DNA from: Chara braunii
Taxonomy: Eukaryota; Streptophyta; Charophyceae; Charales; Characeae
Reading direction: 5' to 3'
Assembly: GCA_003427395.1 (NCBI GenBank)
Contig: BFEA01000031.1
Coordinates: 155,301-219,300, forward strand
Length of the DNA: 64,000 bases
Program-made: the position numbers and the translations under genes
Shown: piece after piece, positions 53,710-64,000 of the stretch
Numbering within the stretch: position 1 is the stretch's first letter
Layout of the letters: each line of letters begins with the position of its first letter
Notes under the pieces: generated by a model
What the model saw: the letters and a program-made list of their open reading frames with translations, nothing else
The model's database searches: none
Told to the model about the DNA's origin: nothing

Positions 53710-55789
53710 TGGGGCAAAGGAGTTACCACCCTCCTCTACAAAAAAGGGGATAAGGAGAACATACGAAACTATAGGCCTATCACACTCCTTCCGGTCCCCT
53801 ACAAAATTATGGCTAAGACACTCACTAACAGATTGCTTCCACTAATGCACCTGCTCATTCACCCGGATCAGACAGGGTTCATGCCCAATCGCAACATTCA
53901 GGACAATGTCCTGTTAGTCAACGAGACCATCAAATACGCCAGGCAGCATAAACTCCAAGCAGCAGTACTCTTTATTGACTTTGAGAAGGCCTATGATCAC
54001 GTTGACTGGGATTTTCTCGATCTGTGCCTCACAAGGATGAACTTCGGGCCTGTGTTCAGCAAGTGGATACAACTCTTTCATAGATCGGCCTCGACTAATA
54101 TCATGTTGAATGGCCACCTTGCGGCCCAAATCCCCCTTCAATGATCGGTGCGCCAAGGGGATCCTATAACGCCACTCCTCTTTGTCATTGTTATGGAGAC
54201 TCTCGCGTCTCTTATTAGAGGCTCACCCACACATACATTGAGTCCCCATCCCAGATCTGCCAAAACATTTGGTCCCGGTGACATCGCTCTTTGCAGATGA
54301 TCTCACAGTGCTTATCAGGGCGGATGACCAGAGCCTTCAGGCCTTGACACAAGTCATCCACTTGTTTTCACTAGCGGCGGACATGAAGGTGAACTGGGGA
54401 GCAAAAACGGAAGGGTGGTGGATGCACCCGCTAGACATAGGGCCGCCGCCACAGCCACTGATTTCATGGGCACAACGGGACACAACAATTAGAATCTTGG
54501 GTGTTAAACTGACGGCACTTGGCCCCCCCCCAGACCATGGAGATGCCTTGGTGGATCTTGTTGTGGACGGATTAAGCAAGTGGGCTGGCATGCACACCTC
54601 ACTTGTGGGGCGTGCACTAGCCATCAACAATGCTGTTCTCGCAGCAATCTGGTATAAACTTGCAGTATGGCCCCTCGACTGAAAACAATATGCAAGGCTT
54701 AGAAAAACCCTTACGACCTATCTGTGGAAAAACAGAGCAGAATCTCAAAGCTGCATGAATCGGGTTAAATGGGACGTGATGACACAACCAAGAGCAAAGG
54801 GAGGACTGGGAATATTGGATCCGGAACGGGAAAGCGAGGCCCTTATTTTCAAAGTGGTCATCAGACTCCTCACAGGCAATGACATACCCTGGGCGCCATT
54901 GGCCTGCATGCAGATCAAACACCTCGCGCCGGTGACAGTAACCCCGGACCAGATACACCCCTTCCAATGGTTGACAAATTCCCATTGGACTGTCCCGTCC
55001 GCCTCCCATCAATCACAAGCGGAGACACCGGAACAGGCCACCAAGCAAGACATTGCCAGGGACCCCATGTGGACGAATATGATCAAGCTTTGGAGACGGG
55101 TGGGACCAACACAAAAACGCCCCCCGAATAGGTGGCATGACATATGGAGGCAAACCGTATTTGGCAACCCCCATATTGTGGACAGTGCAGGCAATCCCTT
55201 CCCGCTCACAACGAACTCCCCCTGGCTTTCCTGGGTCAAAAAAGGCATATATACAATTGGAAGCCTCTGGGACGTTCGCACAGGGAACTGGATATCCGCA
55301 GCCCAACTTCAAAAACAAATAAAATATGTCAAAAACGTAGAGGATAAACTGTGCACTCCACGAGAAGCCTTGCCACTGGCCTGGCAACATACACTCAAGA
55401 ATGGCTCGACCATTCAAAATGGAGACTGGGTGAGTAAATATTATGATTTGCCCTTACCACGTGCTAGCTATAGAGTACATAACTGTAACTCCTGGGCCTG
55501 CAACCTTGAAGCCCATGAACCCCTCTTCCCGGGGGCAAGGATGTTAAAGCTCATACGTAATGATGAACTCGACTGCGATTGCAACCGGGCGGATCTGGTA
55601 CTTGTACGTGTGGTGGGGAATCCGGAAGACGGTCTCTTTGTCTATGAACCCTCCACGCCGATTGCAACCCTGCCCTTTGACCCAGGGGAATGGGAATGGT
55701 CTGGGGAGAAGCCTATGCATGTTTGGGACTATTCGGTTAAAGGGGTTACAGAACCTCAAACCCTGACGTACCCACCGCCCAGATCATAA
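53710..55789 (+). pseudogene. LINE E ORF2, reverse transcriptase and connection
   Basis: RT motifs: NYRPITLLPVPYKIMAKTL, IDFEKAYDHVDWDFLDLC, then a TGA stop at 54142-54144 in the sequence LQ*SVRQGDPITPLLF. A frameshift follows near 54240, then the catalytic SLFADDLTVLI (about 54287-54319). A stop lies at 54680-54682. The connection region 54755-55789 is a long open frame (344 aa) with RAKGGLGILDPE and the FDPGEWEWS motif. Order and spacing are those of copies B and F. The damage is a handful of lesions, fewer than in copy A. Confidence 0.88.
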
Positions 55790-56628
55790 CTGATCGATGG
55801 GCAAGGGACTCACCTATGGATTCGACCCAGTTGCACACTCTGCCATGGTCGACATATGCAAAGATTATGCCCATAAACCTTCGGTCCCTGCAATGGCAAA
55901 TCATACACCGCTGTCTCCCTACACCGGACTGGTTGGTATCAAGAACAGATCTGGAACAGAAAGGCCAGCTGTCTCCTATCTGTGCCTATTGCTCAAGAAC
56001 GGGCCCGCCTGCCAGAGCAACACTTGAACACTGTCTCCTAGCGTGCCCGATGGTTGCCTAGCTGTGGTGCTGGTGGGACGCCGCCTTTCATTCTTTGACG
56101 ACGTTCCCCATCCCATGGGAACTGGGGCTCCTGTTGCTGGGAGAGAAGAGGCATGTGCCAGCTCACTGGTCCCCCTCTGCAGCTAACCTGTTCTCATACA
56201 CACGTCTGCATATTCTAATGCTCGCATGGCGCGCTAGGTGCTCCTTTGAAAGGAAGGACCATCAGTTCGGTCTGCAGCAAGCCCAACAGGCTACCGAAGA
56301 GGTGATTAGATCCCGCACCTGGGAGGTGTGGAAAACCATGATGCAAGACTACTGCAACGAAATCGAACCGCAGGCAAAACGGACCATTTATGATTCTTAC
56401 ATCCAAATCTGGCAGGATCCCCACAAGAGGTTCAGCGAGTTGGATGACAAAGTGGCCATCAAGTGGAAGCCGTGGAGGTGCTCAGAGGGCACATGGCAAC
56501 GAAAGCCCCTTACTGCCTTTCAGGTCCAGTACCTCCCGACTAACTTTACTCTTGTATTATCCCCCCTCCCCCAACTTCGAACATTGCCCGCCCCCCTACA
56601 CCCTCGCCCCCCCCACCTGATGTCTTAG
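55790..56628 (+). pseudogene. LINE E ORF2, zf-RVT C-terminus
   Basis: Reads NLRSLQWQIIHRCLPTPDWL, LEQKGQLSPICAYC and LEHCLLACPM (Cys/His positions kept), a stop at 56059-56061, then 56095-56628 with WELGLLLLGEKRH and a basic helical end. A frame change near 55790 separates it from the connection. It ends at a natural stop, 56626-56628, so this is the family's C-terminus. Confidence 0.82.
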
Positions 56629-57564
56629 GCATTGGACAAGGCTGAGCTACAAGTGACAGTGATGAGGGTCGGGGCGGCTCTGAGCGTGGGGGACAGTGAT
56701 CTCTGATAGTCAGTGATAGACAACATCCAGCAACGGCAGTGGAAGGTTGTCATGGACAATACAAAAGCCGCATTCAAAGCTACAACAGACGAGGCATACT
56801 CGAAGGCCTGCCACCCCGCTGCCACGGCAACATGCTCAGCATGAGTAGGGGGCCTGCGCTCTGCGACAACAAGCAGCAACGAGCCTACAACCGGGGGACC
56901 CCGAAACAGATTGCTCTCATGGACAAGGATGTCTGTGCTCTGAGACAGCAAGCAGCTTCGATCTGGGGATTGCAAAATAGATCGCTTTCATGGAACTATC
57001 CTGGTCACCATTTGTAGATTTTACCGATGAAAGCTGGTATGACAGAGGGAGGTAAGTGCTGGAATGGATAGGCGGGGAAATGTGCAATCGGAGTACCGCC
57101 ACTCGCAGCCCACAAGGGGGGTGGAAGGCGACTGGACGGTTCGTTACATCCAAGATGACATGGGATTATAAAGAGTCTCAGAAACAGAAGGTTACACTAA
57201 AGGGGGGTTGCAAATACCGAGGATAAGTGTACTGCCACTGACTATAGGAGGACTGAAGATACTAGTGTATGCAGGTCACCATCCCCGGTGAGGCTAGGCT
57301 ATGTGGATGTCGGAGCTCTTTAAATTGGAAGGGTACTAAACGCAACCCAGAGGGAAAGAGGGATGCTCGGAAGTAACAACTCTACACGGCCATATGCCTG
57401 ATAAAAACTGTGTTACAAATATGTATTCAAAGGGACGCTAGGCCCGATTCCTAGCAGGTGCTGCTCCCCACCAATAGATGGAGCCTCCCCGACAGTGCTA
57501 GAGGTGTCTGCCCTACCAGCACACCTAGCATCCGATCGGGTCGTTCTCAAAAAAAAAAAAAAAA
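56629..57564 (+). repeat. LINE E 3' UTR and conserved 3' hairpin module
   Basis: Noncoding. An imperfect tandem duplication of about 75 bp (CTCTGCGACAACAAGCAGC near 56860 and CTCTGAGACAGCAAGCAGC near 56938). The module starts at 57432. It has the hairpins GCTAGGCCC/TTCCTAGC and TGCTAG/CTAGCA, whose bases differ from those of LINE A (TGTTAG/CTAACA) in a compensatory way. Poly(A) follows. Confidence 0.78.
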
Positions 57565-57577
57565 AACAATGGGGGGC
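57565..57577. repeat. target-site duplication of LINE E, right copy
   Basis: Matches 45560-45572; LINE F coding sequence resumes here in frame. Confidence 0.93.
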
Positions 57578-59140
57578 TCAAAGCACTAAAACGACAGTTG
57601 GCGACCTTTCTATGGAAAGGAGACAGTAGCAACCCCCACGCCACTAGTCGGGTGGCATGGGAATTGGTGATTCAGCCCAAGGTCAGAGGGGGGCTGAGAA
57701 TTGTGGATCCCTCCGCAGAGTTATGGGCCCTTAGCTTTCGCTGACTCTAACACCTGATTTTCTCGTTAGCCTCCCCTTGGGTCCCCCTAGCTTTGGCACA
57801 AATCACGGCCCCGACCCCAAAGGCCCCACCCGAGACTGACCCTCTGGTGTGATTCCAAGACCGGTATTGGAGGCTACCAAGGAAGTACAGGAACGGGGAC
57901 CCCAGGCTACCTGGCCATGAAAATCAAGTAGGGCAAGTGCACCTAGTAGACCAAACGCAAGTGCTGATCGAAGGTTTTTCCATCCAGGAGAACGGTCAAC
58001 TACGAGGGAGCCGACAACCTTTCATCTGGAAAGAGAAAAAGATAGGTTACCTGATTGGACGTCCGGGACCCCCTGACCGTCCGGGGTTGTCCAATCGGAC
58101 AACTGGGCGGACGTCCTCCCTGAGCAGTCTGTCCGAGCCCGAAAAAAAAAAACACAACAAAAACAAAAAAAAGTCCTCAGAAAAATCTGAAAAAAAAAGT
58201 ATGTTATACAGAAAAATAAACTGAACAACTTTTGCCTTGGAATCATATTTAAATTCGCTGGCAATTTTAAAATAAAAAATCAAATAAAATAATTGTTTTT
58301 TTTTTTAACTTTTTTCGTGTTTTTAATTGCTAAAAATGGAGTTGTCCGTGTCAGAGTGATTGACGAGGGAAGAGGTTGGAGGGCCGACCGGCCAATGACC
58401 CCGATTGAGGATCTCCGCTTCGATCTTGACGAGTGGCGTTGGTCCCGGAAAGACCCGACAAACTCAAGAATGGAGGGAAACGCAAAGACAATAGCACTAG
58501 CCAACCTAAAAACCAAGTAAATATACCAAATGCTCAGATCTAAACTCAGACTGCGAGACGTAGTAGAAGAAAGATGGTATCGCCATCTCAACATAGACCG
58601 TGGTCTGCTCAAGCCCATAAGGTGGTTTGGAGAATATGGAAAGAGGCCAACAAAAATTTCCGCCCTACAATGGCAAATTGTGCACCGGTGCCTGTCGACC
58701 AATCATTGGCTGATGGAGCACACACAATTGGAGCAACAGGGGCGGGCACCGCCATGGTGTCACGGATGTCTCCAATGCTACCCCAAAAAAAAAACCTCCG
58801 AGACGATAGAGCACATCTTCCTTCAGTGCCCCGCGGCCGTATTGCTATGAAGGTGATGGGACAGGATTTGGCGCACATGGTGTCAGGCTCATCATGGCCA
58901 TGGGACTGAACGACCATACTTTTGGGACATTACCCCCGGATTCGAGGAAACACATTCGAAGAGAACATGTTTCGCCCGGGTCGACGCGTCGTCATGTGGG
59001 TAATCTGGTGGAGAACTGTATCATGGATGTACAGGGAGCAAGGGTGGAAGATGGGGAGGTCGCGGAGCAATTACGGTTGTTAGTACAGTATGAGATTACT
59101 GCCATGTGTAGAGAACAGATTGCACCCCACATTTGAAAGT
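57578..59140 (+). pseudogene. LINE copy F, downstream part (connection and zf-RVT)
   Basis: Continues LINE F after the E insertion: LKALKRQLATFLWKGDS, VIQPKVRGGLRIVDPS, VHLVDQTQVLIEGFSIQE and FIWKEKK. An insertion (58037-58332) splits the next motif, which resumes as VVRVRVIDEGRGWRADRP. zf-RVT follows: MLRSKLRLRDVVEERW, QIVHRCLSTNHWLMEH, WCHGCLQCYPKKK and TIEHIFLQCPA. Frame changes and stops are frequent after 58850. The copy lacks a recognisable 3' module; homology fades near 59140. Confidence 0.85.
58037..58332. mobile_element. short insertion in LINE F
   Basis: About 295 bp interrupts the LINE frame between WKEK and NGVVRVRV. The flanks share an AAAAA word that could be a TSD. The left third is GC-rich with palindromic GTCCGGGACCC/GGTTGTCCAATCGGACAAC words, and the rest is A- then T-rich. 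It is probably a MITE or SINE; the family is unknown. Confidence 0.5.
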
Positions 59141-60000
59141 CTGATATAGGTGGTTTCAAAAATAGAAATAGCGCTTAAACAGATTCATAATGCAACGTCA
59201 CCACGGGGTGGACACAATAATAGAGATAGAGATTTGCCAGGCTAAAACTACAATGACAACTCAATGACTCAATGATATGAGTATCTGAGAGGGGGGAACT
59301 GGAGGGAACAAAAGGACGGTCAAGAGCAAGCTAGGATGAGTCTAGAAGACAATATAGGCAAGATTAACACAAGGGAACATAGGTGGTCACAATAATGATA
59401 ATAATGATAGTACAATGATACATGGGTTTTGGGAGGGAGGGAATAGGGGGTGGCGGAAGCCACCCCACTTCAGTCTAATACTTACACAATACCACCTCAC
59501 AATGTCACAGCACTGCACAAAACATCATGGGTTTTGGGAGAGAGGGGATAGAGGGTGGTGGAAGCCACCCACATCAGCTCCACAATTACTGTCAGAGTCT
59601 AGAAGACAATATAGGCAAGATTAACACGAGGAAACACAGGTGGTCACAATAATGTTCATAATGATAGTACAATGATACCTTAATGACATATGTGGGTGAG
59701 CACACTAGGATGAGCCTTAGATGGTAACATACATTATGGGTTTTGGACGGGAGGGAATAGGGGGTGGCAGAAGTCACCCCACATCAGTTTCATATTTACA
59801 CAATACACCTCACACGGTCACAGCACTGCACAAAACATCATGGGTTTTAGGAGGGAGGGGACAGAGGGTGGTGGAGCCACCCCACATCAGCTCCACAGTT
59901 ACACAATACACCTCAAATTGTCACATCAGTCCACAAGACTGCACCCCGGGCAATAGGAAGAAGGACAATCACTACGATGTTGCCTAGTTCATAGTTGAGC
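59141..60000. repeat. minisatellite of ~105-bp units
   Basis: CATGGGTTTTGG(G/A)AG(G)GAG-type units start near 59418, 59526, 59736 and 59838. Each continues with GGTGG(C/T)(G)GAAGCCACCCCAC and CACAGCACTGCACAAAACAT. A second shared segment (GTCTAGAAGACAATATAGGCAAG) occurs at 59340 and 59598. No gene. Confidence 0.8.
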
Positions 60001-60430
60001 TACTTAGGCTGGTGCCTCAGGATTTTTTCAAATTACGAGTCTGCCTCACGTTCGGGAGATGTCGACGTGTCATATTTTCCTCTTATCTTTCTTCTTTCTC
60101 CTCCTCTCCGCCTTCTTCTTTTCTCCTTCCTTCTCTCCTCTTCTTCTCTTTCCATTCTTTCATCAGTTTTTTTTGTCCTGACTTGTTGATGTCTCGGGTT
60201 GCATGCTTGAGTTATTGATCTGATAGACCTTCGGGTCGGCACTATTGCCTTGTCAATTATGTTGTTGACAATTTTGATGTTGTGTGAACAATTCACCATC
60301 GTCTCCACGCTATAACCGCCGTAGGAATTACACTACGTGTGAGTGGCTCGTGTCTTGTCACTGCCTTGTTTCGACATGGCTAACTCGGTGTTTTTATTTG
60401 GTGTGTTTGATTAGGACTGGCTGATTTAGT
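60001..60430. promoter_or_regulatory. leader of PLE copy P3 (pyrimidine-rich)
   Basis: About 430 bases upstream of the P3 start codon, including a C/T tract at 60078-60165. No reading frame and no hammerhead motif. It would be the pseudo-LTR or 5' UTR of the element by position. It does not match the 3' region of P1/P2, so the copies belong to different subfamilies. A regulatory role is inferred only. Confidence 0.3.
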
Positions 60431-62060
60431 ATGGCGGGCGTTTCGCCTTCTCGAGGATGTTATCATTGTGGGTCTCTGAATCATTGGGTTCGAGAATGTC
60501 CCCAACGTCAATTTGCGAGCAGACCACCGGCCACAGGTGTGAAAGCTGTCCCAACTGGTGGTGCATTTCTGGCCTTGCCGGCTACGAATCCACCATCGTC
60601 ATCCTCGGCGCCTTCGACTTCCTATGCACAGGCTACGACTAGTTCTCAGTCGAATGCTCCTCCAGGTACCTCTGGCTACAACGGTCAAGGAAGGCCGAAT
60701 CGGTGGATGCGGAATCAAGAACGTTTGGATAAAGTTTATAACATGTACGTTGAGGATACGGAGAGGGAGGCACGTCAGAAAGCGGAGCAAGATAGGGAGA
60801 GAATTAGGTGTGAGGAGGAAGAGAAGAGGTCTCTTTGGAAGAAGGAGAGAGAACATGTGGAGGCGGATATGGGGGAGCGTTTGGAGAAGAGATTAGAAGT
60901 TTTTGGGTTTTCCAAGAGTGGTAAGATTGAGGGGGTTGTGTCGATCGACGATCGTACATGCTGGCGGCGACCTGGCCCGCCTGCGGAGGAAAAATGAGGA
61001 ACTAAAGAATAAATTGAGTGACGGAATCGAGCTATCGAGTGATGATAAGGTGCGGCAATTGCAAAATGAGATACTGGAGCTTCGTAAGCAGTCCACGAAT
61101 CTGCAGTTTAATGACGATGCGATCCTCGCACTTAAGACGGAGACCGGAGAGTTGAAACAATCGGCGTACATGAAGACGAACTTTGAAAAGGAGATTGCAT
61201 GCCTATAAAAGGAGGTTAGTTTTCTATGGGAGCAGAATGAGTTGGTTATTGAGGAAGCTAACCAATGGAAGACCGAGGCATTACGACCCCGTAACGAAAG
61301 AGGGAGTGCGGCGATTAACACCCCTGAGTCGTCTGACCGTGGAACTCTGAAACCCAAATGGACATACAATCTCAGGGAGGCGGACAAATGGAAGGATGAA
61401 TACAGAAACTTGAGTAACCTTAACCGGATAGCTAACCTTGAGGTTGAGGCCCTTAAGAAAAAGAGGGTGGAGGCGGAGATGGAAAGAGTGAAAGCAGAGA
61501 AGCAAGTGAAGGAGCTGGAAGCGAGGATGAGCGAGCTTACGGCCAGTAGTGAGAAGATGAAAGGGGGGAGGAACCAATATTAAAGAACGCTTGGAGGAGG
61601 TGGCTACTCGGTCTGCACGAAGAGGAATGAAAGCAACTCCTGGGAGGCCAGGTGGTGTCCCCGCTGGCAATCGGAAGATGACAAAGGTTAACAATCGGGC
61701 TGAGTATGTCGAAGGACAGAAAAAGCAGTTGCGCCTGCTTCGGAAGGAAGGTTGGAAGTATATTGTAAGGAGGAGGGCATCAAGCTCGGCAAGTTCGAGG
61801 AAACGATTTGCGAGTTGGCTGAAGCGCGTGCTAAGAAGGTGTTTGGGGATTCCTCTGCGAAGAGTCAGACCTCTAAGCAGAAAGGTCCAACCCTCGAAAT
61901 TAACGATGATACATCGCATGAGGTAAGTAACAGGGACGTTAGGGATGAACAATCGGTTGAGCTATACGGATTTTTCCTGGACGTGATCAAATTTTGGTCT
62001 CTTGCTAATGGGTATAGGTCGACTCTTTGCTTTACTGGAAAATCTTCTTTGTTTCCTTAA
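60431..62060 (+). pseudogene. PLE copy P3: zinc knuckle and coiled-coil region
   Basis: The 188-aa frame starts at ATG 60431, and residues 10-24 form a CCHC zinc knuckle (CYHCGSLNHWVREC, CX2CX4HX4C). A Ser/Pro/Ala-rich linker follows, then a Glu/Arg/Lys-rich coiled coil (residues ~100-165). A frameshift near 60950 leads to frame 3, which carries further coiled-coil segments (LRRKNEELKNKL, VEALKKKRVEAEMERVK) with a stop at 61206-61208. Two compensating frame changes occur around 61585 and 61750. The conserved KEEGIKLGKFEETICELAEA ends this region. It probably binds RNA and multimerises, like a Gag. Homologous to P0 and P1. Confidence 0.8.
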
Positions 62061-62780
62061 TTGGATCGTTTTTCTTCCCTCACTGATTCGTCATCGGTCT
62101 CTGACCCTTCTACTACTTTCTTTCTGCGTGATCGGTTATTTAATGTTTTATTCCGCTCCATTGTGATCCGGTTTATTCTCTTGGATCAAATTCCTTGGGC
62201 CCTAAAGATCAAGGAGTATATTATGAGGTTGATTTTGAAGGACTTTGACTTGGAGGCGTGCAATGGTCCGCTTGTTTACATTTTGGTCTCTCATTGGTCC
62301 CGCCATCTATATGTGGGATCTACCACTAGGAACCTTCCGACCAGATGGAATGAGCATGTATAGCGCTCCTCCAATATCGATGTGACTGAGGCAGGTAAGC
62401 GGAACTATAGGCTATATGCTTGGTTGAGACGATGTCAGGTTGGATCGTATGTGGCTATTCCTCTATGTTGCTGTAAGAGCGATGATTTACTCAATCTGGA
62501 GAAATTTTTGATTCAAAGACTGTGTCCACACCTTAACAGTCGTGACAAAATAAGGAAATCAAATAGGAAGAGGCCTAGAAAAAGGGAAAGGATTAAACGT
62601 AGACAAAGGATCGGCGAAAGTGTCTCCCCCTCAGTCGAGAACAAGACTCGTCTGGCTTTTCATTCTACTGTTGGCATCTCTTCTATTTGGCTTACCTCTA
62701 TTCTAGATTTCTGTGTGGAACACAAATTTTCATTAGTTGGTACTGCATGTACACGAGGGGATTTGATTGCTGAAAATTAG
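62061..62780 (+). pseudogene. PLE copy P3: GIY-YIG endonuclease domain
   Basis: One frame with a single TAG at 62361-62363. The GIY motif is VYI (about 62274-62282) and the YIG motif is YVG (62310-62318). The conserved Arg and His follow in LPTRWNEHV, then the catalytic Glu in NLEKFLIQRLCPHLN (codon 62499-62501) with the final Asn. All residues expected of the GIY-YIG nuclease fold are therefore present. Downstream is a basic stretch (KSNRKRPRKRERIKRRQR). In Penelope-like elements this nuclease nicks the target. Here it lies before the RT region, an N-terminal position. The upstream frame is continuous with the coiled-coil region apart from the stop at 62058-62060. Confidence 0.82.
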
Positions 62781-63868
62781 AAACTGGTTAAGCGAAAGTG
62801 CGGATCATCATTGATTTACCAGAATGGGTATGTGGAGGTCTTGAAGAAAGGGAGGAGTATGATTCGTCCTGGTCTGTTCTTTAAGATCTCTGTTGTTGTT
62901 CCCTTTATGTCTTGTGCTCTTATTTTGAAACCGACATTATCAGGGTTCTTATCTTGTTCGTCCTCTCGTAAGGAACTGTTGGGTTGGGAACTCTCGGTGT
63001 TGGTGTTGGCATACTCGGCGGTTCGAAGTTTTTTTGAAAAAAGAAGTCGTTGTCAATTACGGGTTATTATCTCCGGGGTTATTCGTAGGAGATTTGGGAT
63101 CAATGTCCGGAGGCGCATGATTGTGAGAGTGACATATGATGGTAGGCTGTGCAAACCTGGGATTAGAGCAGCATGTTCCAATTTCGTGATGCGTGCTGAG
63201 GCAGATGAGGAATGAAAAAGAATGGTCGTCCGATGTATGAGATTAGTTTGGTTGTAAAACAGGAGTGTGGGAGATTATATTTTTAATTTTCGGACTTTTG
63301 CTCTAACGGTTGCAACTGAATGTACATGTGAGAATCTGCCTGTTTTGTTCCCACGAAGGGATGAACATATCTGTTTTTGTTTGAATGACTGGGGGGAAGC
63401 ACCACTGTGGCTGAGGAACAACCAGAATGTTGTGCGGCCAGCTACTAGGGATATTCTTGGCAGACTCAAGACGCAGGTTGAGGTTTCGCTAAATGGACTG
63501 GATTTTGAAATTTCACCTATTAGTAGGAAGGATCTGTCAAGATGCTTGATAGATGCTAATACGGTAACCGTTGTTTCTGATTGCACCGAGGAGGAGGTTA
63601 GAAAGTGGGTCTTGAGGTTGGAAGGATTGGTCAGAGTGACCATCGATCACAATCCTGGTGATACGTTAGTTTGTTGTCCGTTGTGATATCAGGATGGCAT
63701 GAATGGTTTTTTTTGTTGCAACAAGGGTCTATCCCTGTTGAAGGAGGATGAGGAGACTGTTCTGAATCGAGCCAAGTGGTTGTATATCTCTAATGATTTT
63801 CACAAGTTGGTCAACTGGGATGGCACGGGTGCTATTGGCAAGGCGTACGTTGTTCCTTCGACACAGAA
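62781..63868 (+). pseudogene. PLE copy P3: region between GIY-YIG and RT, and RT N-terminal region
   Basis: The same frame continues with stops at 62778-62780 and 63213-63215. 62811-63215 has no motif I recognise. 63267-63868 contains VRVTIDHNPGDTLVCCPL, YQDGMNGFFCCNKG and GTGAIGKAYVVPS. This aligns with the region that leads into the RT core in P1 (34335-33790). The RT core itself would lie beyond 63868 but is displaced by a small inserted element and the window edge. A TGA lies at 63684-63686. Confidence 0.75.
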
Positions 63869-63991
63869 GGGGAGAGGGTCCGGTGTTTCACAAATAGGGG
63901 AGAGGGTCCAGTGTTTCGCAAACTCTGGACCCCATGGGGGCTCGAAGTGGAGCGGGGGTCCGACGTTTGTCAAACGCTGGACCCTCTTCCC
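63869..63991. mobile_element. miniature element with terminal inverted repeats inserted in PLE P3
   Basis: Begins GGGGAGAGGGTCCGGTGTTT and ends AAACGCTGGACCCTCTTCCC, inverted repeats of about 25 bp with few mismatches. Internal copies of the same word (GGGTCCAGTGTTT at 63905, GGGTCCGACGTTT at 63957) make it a multiple palindrome. The GGGTCCGGCGTT core is also found in the fold-back element at 6250-6554. Confidence 0.65.
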
Positions 63992-64000
63992 TTTAAGCAC

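Larger units (their letters stand above)
45573..57564 (+). mobile_element. LINE copy E, nearly full length (about 12 kb)
   Basis: Flanked by an up to 13-bp TSD within LINE F and ending with the conserved 3' module and poly(A) (57549-57566). Order: 5' UTR (45573 to about 46790), very long ORF1 region (46792 to about 51890), ORF2 (51907-56628), 3' UTR (56629-57431) and 3' module (57432-57548). It is the only copy here with a 5' end, so it defines the family's length. Both ORFs are broken by several stops and frameshifts, so it is not active. Confidence 0.93.

Noticed and set aside
1-64000. Bacterial features (operons, CRISPR, ribosome-binding sites)
   Set aside because: Composition, poly(A) tails, SINE/LINE content and snRNA sequence show eukaryotic nuclear DNA.

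Overview
This is eukaryotic, repeat-saturated nuclear DNA from a draft assembly. It has long poly(A)/poly(T) runs, microsatellites, two N gaps (10646-11414 and 37382-38093) and many decayed retrotransposon reading frames. I see no intact host protein-coding gene, no operon and no CRISPR array. The L1-like LINEs with a C-terminal zf-RVT region and the CCHC/coiled-coil/GIY-YIG retroelement proteins suggest a streptophyte, most likely a charophyte alga such as Chara braunii. That assignment is an inference from the style of the elements and was not checked by any search.

Layout. 1-3076: decayed LINE copy A. 4116-7698: a DNA transposon with 26-bp terminal inverted repeats, a PIF/Harbinger-like transposase relic and an internal fold-back element. 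8036-9720: relic of a Penelope-like element (PLE copy P0). 9781-9974: first hammerhead-ribozyme repeat. 10000-17000: gap, microsatellites, a tRNA-derived SINE, an inverted second copy of the transposon end (about 14130-15084) and tandem repeats. 17017-17054: a Nextera mate-pair junction adapter left in the assembly. 18770-21104: two copies, in opposite orientation, of a composite tRNA/U6-snRNA repeat. 21980-22450: (AAC)n tract. 23236-28822: LINE copy B with a 5' inversion and a 16-bp target-site duplication (TSD). 30405-36620: PLE copies P1 and P2 on the minus strand; LINE copy C is inserted in P1 with a 12-bp TSD. 37005-37358: tRNA-derived SINE and a U6-like sequence. 38495-41394: cluster of hammerhead repeats, miniature elements and TA tracts. 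44310-59140: LINE copy F, split by the almost complete 12-kb LINE E, which has a 13-bp TSD. 60431-63868: PLE copy P3, with a zinc knuckle, coiled coils and a GIY-YIG endonuclease domain upstream of the reverse-transcriptase region.

How the parts relate. The window is a record of nested insertions. The LINE copies share a 3' module of conserved hairpins followed by poly(A), and the same module also occurs alone at several sites. The PLE copies complement each other: P3 shows zinc knuckle, coiled coil, GIY-YIG and the N-terminal RT region. P1 shows zinc knuckle, coiled coil, N-terminal RT region, RT core, C-terminal region and a roughly 730-bp 3' segment that is repeated upstream in P2, as expected of tandem PLEs with pseudo-LTRs. 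The most interesting items are this permuted PLE family, the type III hammerhead ribozymes and the composite tRNA/U6 SINE.
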